Shown in pieces: positions 45,900 through 56,432 of a stretch of 64,000 nt of DNA; positions within the stretch are counted from its first letter, which is position 1; the number at the start of each line of letters is the position of its first letter. The stretch is from assembly GCF_028554725.1 (NCBI RefSeq), contig NC_071667.1, positions 28,167,501-28,231,500 on the forward strand, in the 5' to 3' direction. The stretch comes from Zeugodacus cucurbitae. Taxonomy: Eukaryota; Arthropoda; Insecta; Diptera; Tephritidae. A program made the translations under genes and the position numbers. The notes beneath the pieces were generated by a model that saw nothing but the letters and a program-made list of their open reading frames with translations, searched no databases and was not told the DNA's origin.

Positions 45900-46562
45900 G
45901 AGCGAGAAACTGATAAGGTACATGCATCAGCTACTTTGCAGAATATGGTCGAACGAAGGCTTGCCCGACGATTGAAACCTAAATGTACTCTGCCCAATAC
46001 ACAAAAAGGGAGACCCCATAATCTGTGCCAATTACAGTGGGATAGGCTTACTCAATATTGCATATAGAAAATCTACAACTGACCAGATATTCACCACGCG
46101 CTAAATCTTGGAAAAGACCTGTGAAAAGAGGATCGACACACACTATTTCTTTGTCGATTTTACAGCTGTTTTCGAGAGCATGAAAAGGAGCTGACTCCAT
46201 GCCTCTATGTCTAAATTCGGCATCCTCGCTAAACCAATACGGCTGTGTAAACTGACGTTAAGCAACACCAAAAGTTCCGTCAGGATCGGGATGGACCTCT
46301 CGAGCCGTTCCATACCAAACGAGGTTTCAGACAAGGTGACTCACTATCACTTCTTCAACTTGATGCTGGAGAAAATAATACGAGCTGCAAAGCTAAATAG
46401 AGAAGGTACAATCTTCTATAAGAGTGTACGCTGCTGGTGTACGCCGATAATATTAATATCATTGGCCATAACAACCGCTCCGTTAGTTCTGCTTTTTCCA
46501 GACTAGATAAGGAAGCGAATCGAATGAGGTTGGTGGTGAATGAGAACGAAATATCTCTTGTT
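45900..46562 (+). pseudogene. RTE-clade LINE, RT-core fragment
   Basis: Covers the RT from LIRYMHQLLCRIWS-like text (45910) through CPIHKKGDP-like text and the KSTTDQIFT region. The 46207-46506 frame reads MSKFGILAKPIRLCKLTLS and continues SSVRIGMDL. The YADD region reads with a deletion near 46428 (AADNI-like), and the copy ends at about 46562 in the thumb. Stops, a deletion of the GFRPG motif and frameshifts inactivate it; both element ends are missing. Confidence 0.8.
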
Positions 46563-48217
46563 ATTGAATATATTATTATATATATAATTTTCTTTTTTTA
46601 TCAGTTTGACTGATTATAATTTAATCATGTTAAATTAAGGTTAAATTAAGTTCTAGTGAATTGTATTAATATAAGACTATACAACGTTGGCCCCTCGGGT
46701 CACTTATTACTTTTTAACTAACACGTCAATATCAAGCATAAGTCTGAAAGAAGTAAGAGTGCTTTTTCACTAACAGTTAGTTCTCGATAGGTAATATCAG
46801 AACTCCTTGAGTATTTGCGGCATCATAGAATAGCCTTGAAAGATACGCTGACCCTGGTTCAAAATTGATTTTGCAAAAGTTGTGGTTATTGCAAACAGCT
46901 AAATTCATTCATGCACCAATGCCAAACATTAGATACACAGAAATTGGTGTCATCAACAAAGCTCACAGCAGAAGTGACGCGGCAGAAATTGTGGCAGCTG
47001 CACGGCCTTGGTTGGGTTTGATGAGCATTTGAGTGATGTGGCACATTTTGCAGGCGTCATGCAAATGGCATTGAGCGAACCAAGGATAATCGTGTTTATC
47101 AACACGAAATTTAGCAAAGGCGATGGACAGAAATGATTGCAACACGCCCACATTGCATGTGTTGCGTGACTAGTGGATAGTCGCATGTTGTTGTAATGTT
47201 TGTTGTGTTGTTGTAGTGTGAATTTCAGCACTTTATCTTCCATTCAATTAAAATTCAATTTTAAGTCAAAAATGTCTTTGTCCACCACTGATTGCATTTT
47301 AATTGTCGGCACGCAGTCATTTTCGTGTTTGCTCCGATTTAGACTCGCTTGTATTAGATTTTAGGATAACTCGCCGCAAATGTGACAGCTGCTGTCAAAA
47401 TACGACAGCAGATTAGACACATGATTATGACGTTAACTAAAGATAATTTAGATGAAGTGAGTTTCGTGGACTGTGCTCCTTTATGGTATTCATAAAAAAT
47501 GTTAAATACAACTAAGCAAAGCAAATGTTGGTGTCTTTATATGTATATATACAATACTTAAACCGGTTCTATACTTATACGTAATAGAAATTTTGTAAAG
47601 TGCAGGCTTAATTTCACAGGATTGGATCTCCTTGAACCGCATATCTTAAAGATGAGTACCAAAAGAATGAGTGCAAATTGAATGCTGGCAAATGTCATTA
47701 TCCTTGTGGAGGCAGGTGAAAGCATGTTAACTCTTTATGCGAGGGAATTTATCAAAACTCATATCAAATCAGCGTAAAAAGCATCTTATAAGTTTAGAAG
47801 CAATTAAGTATGGTGTAACTATCTACATTTAAATATTTATAAACACGTTCGTATATTATAACGAACTCATTGACACACCAAATCACAATAAAGTGGCAAT
47901 CAATCATAAAATAAAACAGTAATTGCTTTGGCAAATCATTGAGCCTCGAATGCGGTAATTAAAGCTTCAACACAACGACGGGAGGAGAGCAATGAAGGCA
48001 ATAAAAACGAATGCGGTCTATAAAGAATACAATAATACACAAAATGAGCTAATGAAAGCGTACAACCTGAAGTAGGAATTACGAAGCTATTCCGATAAAT
48101 ACATTTATTCACCGATATCGTGATTATCGCAAGACTATTATTGTGTAGTACATTATCGTATATGTCCACGGTTTTCAGAGATGATTAAAAAGAGCTATAT
48201 TAATTCGATACTAATTA
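46563..48217. other. No recognised gene
   Basis: Short frames only (for example 46953-47243 and 47936-48169, both minus strand), without domains. GTT-rich near 47185-47215. Confidence 0.4.
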
Positions 48218-49014
48218 ATACCCTGAACAGGGTATATTAAGTTTGTCACGAAATTTGTGATACCCAGAAGGAAGCGTCGGAGGCCCTATAAAGTATATAT
48301 ATAAATGATCAGTATGTTGAACTGAGTCGATTTAGCCATGTCCGTCTGTCTGTCCGTCTGTCTGTATATATAGGAACTAGTCCTTCAGTTTTTAAGATAT
48401 CGTTTTGAAATTTTGCAGATGTTATTTTCTCTTCAAGAAGCTGCTCATCTGTCGGAACTGCCGATATCGGACCCCTATATCATATAGCTGCCATACAAAC
48501 TGAACGATCGGAATCCAATGGCTTGTATGGAAAACTTGCGCATTTTATTACATATCTTATAGAAATTTGGTGTGAGTTATTGCTCATAGAAATAATTTAA
48601 TTACCGAAAAATTGTTCAGATCGGCCATACAAACCGAACGATCGGAATCAATGCTTGTATGGAAAATTTTCGCATTTGACGTGGTATCTTCACGAAATTT
48701 GACATGGATTACTGCTTAAGATAATAATATAATCTCCAAAGAAATTGTTCAGATCGGTTAACTATAGCATATAGCTGCCGTACAAACTAAAAGATCGAAA
48801 TCAAATACTTGCATGGGAAACTTTCTCATTTGTAAATAACCTTAATGTTTCTAGCAAAAAACCTAAAGCTAAAAAGAATTAGTAAAATGTTTTCTTTTTT
48901 TTACTTACTGTTTCTCACGTCTTTAGATTTGCTTAAACACATAGTTACTAAAAGAAATATACCTGTTAAGGGTATATTCGCTTCGGTACAGCCGAAGTTA
49001 ACGTTATTTCTTGT
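48218..49014 (+). mobile_element. HINE family 2 (INE-1/DINE-1-like), complete copy
   Basis: Sequence-distinct from family 1 but with the same plan. 5' ATACCCTGAACAG, containing the palindrome TACCCTGAACAGGGTA; a GTCTGTCC tract at about 48350-48364; an AAGATATCG motif after the tract; imperfect internal repeats of about 110-130 bp containing ATATAGCTGCCATACAAACT (near 48483 and 48770, with a shorter relative near 48627). The right end is CTGTTAAGGGTAT (inverse of the 5' repeat), the terminal stem-loop CTTCGGTACAGCCGAAG, and the end TTTCTTGTT. It is a typical nonautonomous helentron derivative. Confidence 0.75.
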
Positions 49015-49785
49015 TTTTTAGAAGAGAGTTAATCTTCTGATCATCATTTATCCAAAATTTTCTTATTAGTATTTATCGGACCGCTCTCGTAACAATTGCA
49101 CGCTGGAGACCAAAAATGCATTCGCCAGACCAACGTGAGCCGGTGAGGCATGAAATCATAAAGACATAATTCACAGAAGCTGATCGAACGTAAGTGCCGT
49201 CAATCTTGCGGTTCTTAAGGCAATAACCATCCGCTCATCATACCTGACTTCTTCTGTATAGATAGCCTTGCAATCAACAAGAAATTAACGATTCTGTTTT
49301 ATGAGCAGCAAACAATGTAAATGTTTATTTGTTTTTGGTAAAAATTGCTTGCAACATTTTAGAATTGCAGCTACAAATCGAAAGATGTGTATAGTGAACG
49401 AGAAAGGAGAATTTGTGATCGATGAGCCATGTCGATAGGAAACAATATTTGCTAATGTTGTTGTTATTTACAGTAATTTCTTTTGCAATAATAAGCGGTT
49501 CGACCACAGTCATAACAGTACAATCAGTATAAATTCAGGTAATAAATTTCTCTTGTGCCAAAGGTTATTGCCACACATAAAAATATATTATAACCCCTGG
49601 AAGTTATCATGCTGACGGTATAGAATGATGAAAACAAGATTTCCATAAGAGAAGAGATACATATAGAAATCAAGATTTTGGTTAGGAATTTAGTTCTCTG
49701 CTGACATATAATCTTATTTAGTTATTACCAACACAGCAAAGAGAGAAAATAGTCAAGCTAACTAAGAAGAATAAGAAAAAAAAGA
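49015..49785. other. No recognised gene
   Basis: AT-rich spacer. Confidence 0.4.
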
Positions 49786-50375
49786 AGTGGAGGCTTCCCT
49801 CTTCCTCGGCTTCCACCAGCGGGTACTTAATCGAACACTTTCAGAGCTGGAGCACTTTCGTCCATTCGAACAACATGACCTAGCCAGCGTGGCCGATGTC
49901 TTTTTATTCGCTGGACTATGTCTATGTCGTCGAATAACACATACAGCTCATCATTCCATCGTCTGCGGTATTCGCCGTTGACAATGTTTGAGGGACCGTA
50001 AATCTTACGCAAAACATTTCTTTCGAAAACTGCTAGTGCCGTCTAACCGGATGTTGACACCGTCCACGCTTCTGCACCATAAAGTAGGACGGGAATGATG
50101 AGGGACTTGTAGAGTTTAGTTTTTGTTCGTCGAGAGAGGACTTTACTTTTCAATTGCCTACTCAGTCCATAGTAGCACCTGTGATTCTGCGTTGGATGAT
50201 TACTTTCTCCAGGCTTGATAAAGATGCGCAGCGAATGAGTCTGGTGGTGAATGGGAGAAGACGTAATATATCCTTGGCAACTGCGAATATCGCAGACGAT
50301 GGAACGATAAGCTGTACGAGTTCTACGTGATGTTGGCCGAACAGGACTTAGATAGAGTTCGCAAGTTTAATGAGC
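49786..50375. pseudogene. RTE-clade LINE pieces in inverted arrangement
   Basis: 49786-50195 is RTE C-terminal domain and thumb on the minus strand (open at 49827-50012: RKIYGPSNIVNGEYRRRWND, then RLGHVVRMDESAPALKVFD-like text). From about 50200 to 50310 the strand switches: plus-strand sequence reads FSRLDKDAQRMSLVVN and, after a deletion, NCEYRRRWNDKLYEF. Thus the same domain occurs on both strands within 500 bp. The plus-strand part is more diverged and may come from another RTE subfamily. Confidence 0.7.
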
Positions 50376-51619
50376 CTTATAGAGGATGAAAGGTATTTGT
50401 TTAAATCCTGTACAACTGGTCAAAAATCATTTATGGTTATAATAGGCTTGCCGCTTATACCTGTGAGATGGATCGTTATAAATCTCTCTACCGCAGTGCT
50501 AAGATACCATAGCCATCCACAGCCTCTCCTCAATATTCAATCTCTACGAAAGCTTCCTTAGTTATGTCACAGTGTCCGCATTTTATCTCGTATATCTTCT
50601 AGTGTTCAAAATTGTACAATTTTATTGGATTAAAGGCATTGTATAGTTGGTCTCCATTTTGACACACTCTCTGCTTTTACCTACGGATTATACATAGGTA
50701 ATCATTCGGTTGTTGTGTTTCTCCAGTTCCTTTAGTAGTCATTAACCACAACAAAATACTACCGTTATCGCTATAGCTTTCGCTTTTTAAATTGTACGTG
50801 ATCTATTCCACTTGCAGTAGGCCTAGATATAGGGCCATTGCAATGGTAATATTTGTTTGATGAGTAGGTTTTAGAGAACAAGTACAAATGTGACTAGTGT
50901 CCTGCGGGGACCTGTCAAACAATTTACCGGGATATCACTGTAATGAAATCTAAAATTAATTGCAAAAATGTTACACTTGCGTAATTGAATAATTTCCTTA
51001 CGCTTTATAAAATAATTATACACATATCGCTTATCGGAAAAATATTAATAAATTGTCTGCTTGCAAGTAGAAATTATAATTACTGACTTGATAAATGTTG
51101 ATTATATTTCTCACGCTTAATAACTGAAGTTAGCACTTTTCAATGGAAGTGTCGCCAGAGCTGCGGTCGACCATTAGCTTGTTCGCGTAAATATCATTTG
51201 TCTGCTAATAACAGGCTAGCGAAGTGAACAGGTAAGTAAGTAAGTCATGCAAATGTCATATAGTATATGAATGTGTGACTAAGTATAGCTTAGTACGGAC
51301 ATTATAATACAGTTGACGACATCGCTGATGCGTAGGCCGGAATCAAGCGCATAGTAGGCAGCTAGAACGGAGACATGCACTTAACGGTGTCAGTAATTTG
51401 TCAAGTGTCACATCTGAGTGACAAAGTGGTTAACCACTTCTAACCGAGCATTAAATTAACACATCATTTGCATAGAGGAAAATTATTAATTATCTCAATA
51501 AAATCTTAATTAATTTCATGCTAGTCGAATAAAGTATTATTATTAATTAATACCTTATAAAATGATTACGAGTGTTTACTTGAATTTATATTATGAATAT
51601 TGTGCAATAAAATATTTAT
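50376..51619. other. No recognised gene
   Basis: AT-rich, with no supportable feature. Confidence 0.4.
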
Positions 51620-52010
51620 AACAAGTAAGGAAGGTCTAAGTTCGGGTGTAACCCAACATTTTATACTCACGCAAATTTATTTTTTTAATTTTATTAATAT
51701 AATACACAATTTGACCCACATATTCGACATATATATGGTATAAAGTCCATTGAATGTTCGAAACCCTAATATTAGGTATATAGGTGTTACAAACAACCGT
51801 TATGTGAACAAAACTATTATACTCTCGTAGCAACTTTGTTGCGAGAGTATAAAAAAGGCGATCACACACTATAAATTCAGTATTTGTGCAATGTTCTGTG
51901 CCATCTCCACTAGCGCTTAACTTGTACATTGTAAAGTAAACGATTTAGATTGACTTCAAAGTTCTGGTATATGGGAAATAGGCGTTTTTGTGTACCGATT
52001 TTCCAAGTTA
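51620..52010 (-). mobile_element. HINE family 1, rearranged copy
   Basis: Minus orientation. 51620-51785 is the 3' end (AACAAGTAAGGAAGGTCTAA, then a TTCGGGTGTAACCCAA hairpin). 51785-51851 is the extreme 5' end (GTTACAAACAACCGTTATGT, then TTGTTGCGAGAGTATA). 51858-52010 is a segment from the middle of the element (GTATTTGTGCAATGTTCTG, then TTCTGGTATATGGGAAATAG). The 5' end therefore sits between a 3' segment and a middle segment, which is not the normal order. Confidence 0.65.
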
Positions 52011-54451
52011 TGATTTACTTACGAGAGACTTTTTTGTAGATTGTCGTTGGAATACTTGAAGCTGAAACTCAGAGAAATGTTAAAGATATTCCCATGTCGG
52101 TCTTCTTTAAAACTCTAGCTAATTTAAATTTGTAGTTAGCACCACTTAGGCACTTCATAAGCTGTTGTAAGTGCACAATTTGACATTTAAACAAATATTA
52201 GCAAGTGGTTACAATGTAATTATCTGGTGATTACCAAGCATAATCGAGACAATTTACGTGTAAATATGTGGAAAAACTTGTGAATTTGTCGACAGACATG
52301 TAGAGCTGCAGCTAGGCTGTTGTTGCAACAATGCGGCACAGTGGAAGAATATTGCCTTCAAAATACCAATGCCTACTTTAAACTCAGTTTTGAGCTGTTG
52401 TAATTTGGAATATAAAGCACGTATAAATTGAACTAAATAAATTGTTTTTTAATTTTTTGAAATTTTCAATATTTCACAGTTGTATCAAAAATAAAAGTGA
52501 TAGCGCGCTGAACACTTTATATACATAAATCTTTAGTAAATACTATTTGACTTTGAGAAAAGTATTACCGACGTCCTACCACTGTACGCTTGAAGGCAGT
52601 TATTAGCAAATGGCGATGGCACACCTGTTTTAACGCTATACGCTTCATAATCCCAATCCAAAGCTTGCAACACGATTCTGCATGTAATGAATGCCCTTCT
52701 GAGTAGTAAATTCTATACAAACATTATTCGTGTTACCACTGTATTCGGCTGGTAGCCTCGCATCAGGCCATGTTCCGGTGGCCACAAGGGAGAAATCCAT
52801 ATTAAAAATTTCGCTTGTTGCAACAACACAAAGACGCGCTTAATTGCTGCGCTTTCGTTCACAGCACTCGCTTTTGGCGAGTTTGGTTAGTCAAAGCAGC
52901 CAGTTAGCCAACTACCCGGTCAGTTATTCATTCAAAATGCATGATCTGCTACAACCAGGTGAGTATACACACTTTGTGGCAGCCACCAAAGACATCTTCA
53001 ACTGGCCAACTGGGCAACAACTGGCTGTTCAGTTGGTTTGCTGTTGTGCTCTTTTTTCATTAGTATAATGTTGTTATTGTTGCTTTTGCAATGCCCGCAT
53101 TGGTGTCTTCCACATTCATCAACATTTTCAGCGAATGGCATAAATTTAAATTTTAATTTACTACCCGCCAAGTGGAAGCCACCGCGTAGCAGTCGGGTTT
53201 TGCTGGTCGTTAGTATATTTTATTGCATACACACTGTTGTTTGTTATTGTTATTTTAATGCTTTGTTTTTGTTGTTCTTGTTCAGACACAATTTTAAATT
53301 CATTCCGTTTCATTACATTTATTTATTTAAGCTACTTGCAAAAATAACTGCATAAATAAATATTTTAAAATGAAGGCTGCGGCTGCTACTTGCGCTGATG
53401 CAGTATATAGAGAACAACAACAAAAGTTGCAATCTGCACTGCATAGAAGCAAACCTCAACAGCCGTACAACTTCTCATTACGGCACATTCACTCACATCT
53501 ATTGCTTCCACACGCATTTGCAGTTGTTGTATTTGGCAATTTTGTTGTTGTTAGTTTTGCTATTACCACCTTGATGCATATCTCATTGTTGCCTCCGTAC
53601 GCGCAGAATCGCACTTCCTTAATTCTTGCTGTCCATCGGCACTCACCTTTCATTCACCCGGCAATCACCGAGCAATCTGTCAGTCAGCATTTCGGCTTAC
53701 ACATTACACCTAACAACGAGGCCTAACTAACTGGTTGTACCTACCAGCTAACGTATGTTTGCCCAACTAACTCAGTCAGTTAATCGCTCATCTATCCAGT
53801 TGTCGCCGGCTCCAATTCACTCAACAGCAACAAATAATGGACTCAAGCACCTGGTTTTCATTCACTCTCATACGAGTGGCAGAACTGCTGAAAATCGTTC
53901 TGCCGTTCAGTAGCTCCAGCATACACATTCTCATTTACATACTCATACCCACTTTTACTGCGTTCTTCTCACGTTCTTGTTCTTGGATTGCGCAATGCGT
54001 ATGCGACATTCGAAAGTTGTTCTTTATTCGTCCGACTTCTGACGACTTCTGATCATTTCCTTAATTTCTTTTATTTCGATTGCAATCTTTTGTCCAAGTT
54101 GCAACAGTGTACCAATTTGCGCAGATACAGATAAGAATACTCATATAATTACCGATTATATCTAATCGATTCCTCAAGTAGCTCACTGTATTTGGACACA
54201 ATACAAATTATCATTTAGATCAAGCTGTAAACTACGAAGCATCTATGTGGTTGCCTGGAGCTAGTAGAATGTAGAAGAAATTGCAGAACTGCCACAGCGT
54301 CGAAGAAACATAACGTCTCTAGATATTCCCCAAACATTCCGTTCATCGCAACGTCATAATTCCTCATAATTTACATACATAGCGCATTACTCTCCAATAA
54401 TGACCTACTGGACTGTTTTCATAAAAATCAGAACAATGTAAATAACAATGT
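52011..54451. other. Possible host-gene 5' region plus triplet-rich noncoding DNA
   Basis: The stretch 52840-54050 is GTT/CAA-rich and has several open frames (53038-53355, 53370-53726, 53837-54052) without recognised domains. A start-codon plus splice-donor combination at 52937-52964 is listed separately. Confidence 0.3.
52920..52964 (+). other. Candidate first coding exon: initiator, ATG and splice donor
   Basis: TCAGTT at 52920-52925 resembles an arthropod initiator. A CAAAATG context (ATG at 52937), favourable for fly translation starts, opens seven codons (MHDLLQP) and is followed by CAG/GTGAGT with the cut after 52958 (phase 1). A 5' UTR of only about 15 nt would be short, so the true TSS may be further upstream. 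No downstream exon is identifiable, and the frame also reads on through the donor to 53068 (74 codons from 52844). Confidence 0.2.
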
Positions 54452-54604
54452 AAAATCATTTTTGTCATAGACACTAAATATCGCAAGAGGTGTCGTACCA
54501 ACAAGCACTTATTAGACTTATTAGACACTTATTATTAAAATCATTTTTGTCATAGACACTAAATATCGCAAGAGGTGTCGTACCAACAAGCACTTATTAG
54601 ACTT
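54452..54604. repeat. 68-bp direct repeat, period 85 bp
   Basis: Identical units at 54452-54519 and 54537-54604 (starting AAAATCATTTTTGTCATAGA) are separated by 17 bp (ATTAGACACTTATTATT) that itself echoes the unit's end. Confidence 0.95.
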
Positions 54605-54609
54605 GCGAA

Positions 54610-55375
54610 GATGTAGATCTCCTCGACTGCAGCGAATCTCACATAGATAGTTTCTACTGTCCTTTGTGCCATCCAAATATTCTCAAAGGTTCGAAAAGCC
54701 CTCACGATTCGATAAAAGCGCTTGGACTCTATTACAAAGTTCTTCAGTCGGCTAATGTCGATTCTGTATTCACGTATCTACTGAAGTGTTTTATTCTTAG
54801 TCCAGTAAATACTGATTGCGGCAAGATGAACCTTCCTAAGAGACAACATCTGGAAACACCCTTTTCGGTCCTCTGCGAGTCAGAAAGACCTCTCAACTGC
54901 ACAGGTGCTGATTGTTGTACAGCACTTGGCGAGCTCATGCGATGTCTTTATGTCCAGCGCTCTTGCGCAAGTGGACCATGGACTGCCAACACGCTCCCAT
55001 TCCGACCTCAATGATGCTAGAGTACCCTCTATTGCAAGTTTGTCCGCTTTGCAGTTACCAAAGATTTCGCAGTGATCGGGTACTCATACAAATCGGATAG
55101 CAAATAAGCTAGAAGCTATTGATGTATATGTTAGACACTCTTTAACTAGCCTAGAGCGTACTGTCATCGAATTCAAGGCTAGTATTGCCGCTCTGCTGCC
55201 GGAGAGAATACACACCTCTCTGAAGGCGGCAGCATTTCGGAGGAGTATGGCAGCCTAAAGCTGGAGTTAGTTGAGATCGTCCATCGTCAACTCCCCTTCC
55301 AAATGAAAACCCCTGGAAGACGGTTCCGCGCTGCAATGGTCCAAATCAGGGATGCACATAGAAGCAGATAACACC
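54610..55375 (-). pseudogene. RNase H and C-terminal region of an I/LOA/R1-group LINE
   Basis: The minus strand, read across frames, contains an RNase H-like tail: HCEIFGNCKADKLAIEGTLA (compare the GHCGIEGNExADELA motif of LINE RNase H domains), then SEWERVGSPWSTCARALD, HELAKCCTTISTC and LSLRKVHLAAI. It ends in a decayed Cys/His segment. The first part, 55150-55340, is probably the earlier RNase H strands with stops. No RT is present upstream. It differs from both the RTE and jockey elements in the window. Frames are broken and no start exists. Confidence 0.55.
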
Positions 55376-56432
55376 CTGACAATATTTCCTATCACTTATA
55401 CGATTTAGAAACGCATGTAATTTCCAATCTTAAAGTATGATTTTTGTTTCCGTTAGAACGCTTCGAAGATTTAGATCTTGCAGTAAAAATCCATTCACAC
55501 TTTCGTTGGAGTACCCTTTAATTATCGGACAATATGAATTCATGTCTAAAAATGTTTTTTTTTACTTATATTTAAGGAGGTTCAGAATATAGATATCAAG
55601 TACAGATAGATACGTTTAGCTGTTGCTGTCAAAAACCATTGATTTTACGACTATAAGAGCTCGCTACACTCCTTCTACTCAAATCACAAATTTCACCCTC
55701 ATTTTGAGGCGTTGATAAGTGGCTTCTAGCTGTAATATTAATAATATCAATTTGTCTAATTGTTCACCATTCCACTGACTAGCAATGATATTTACTATAT
55801 TTGACATAAGGAGAAGATGTGCTCAAACTGGCATTCCTTCATATATTATTTCATAAAGGGAATACCGATGAATTTTTGCTTGAAACGTATTCCTCATATG
55901 TTCATATGTTTATCGCCTTAAGTGGCTGTTTTATGTGCTCGCATTAATTTTACTTCAATATGTATAGTATGGGGCAGGGGATGTTCAATGAATGTCGAGG
56001 TTGCCGAAGCAAGGAGGATTAAACCAATGAAAAAGTGGATAGAGCGAGAGCTACTCAATGCACTGTGAAACATTTACCACATGTATTAAATGGTAATCTT
56101 ATAAAAACGTGAAAAATACATAACTACTCTCCTTAAAAAGTTATTAAACTGAAATTACAACAAAATCTTGTGAGTATAGATAAGATGGTAATGTTTGTGT
56201 CTTTGTATGGTCGGGATAATCTCCGGTACAAATGATCTGATTTGGAATGTTTTATTTCTGACGAAATTTCCAATAAACATTAGACTCATCGTAGCGAAAA
56301 CGCAGAAGATACACAAAAACCTATAGAATTTGGCCAAGGACGCTAAGGGCTCTTCAATGAAAACAGTACTCCATAGAGGGTTTCACTTACTTTGTTCAAA
56401 AGCTTTTGCGTTGCATAGGCACGGTACTGTTA
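55376..56432. other. No recognised gene; left target-site repeat at its end
   Basis: AT-rich. Positions 56423-56432 (GGTACTGTTA) are the left copy of the target-site duplication of the adjoining RTE element. Confidence 0.5.
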
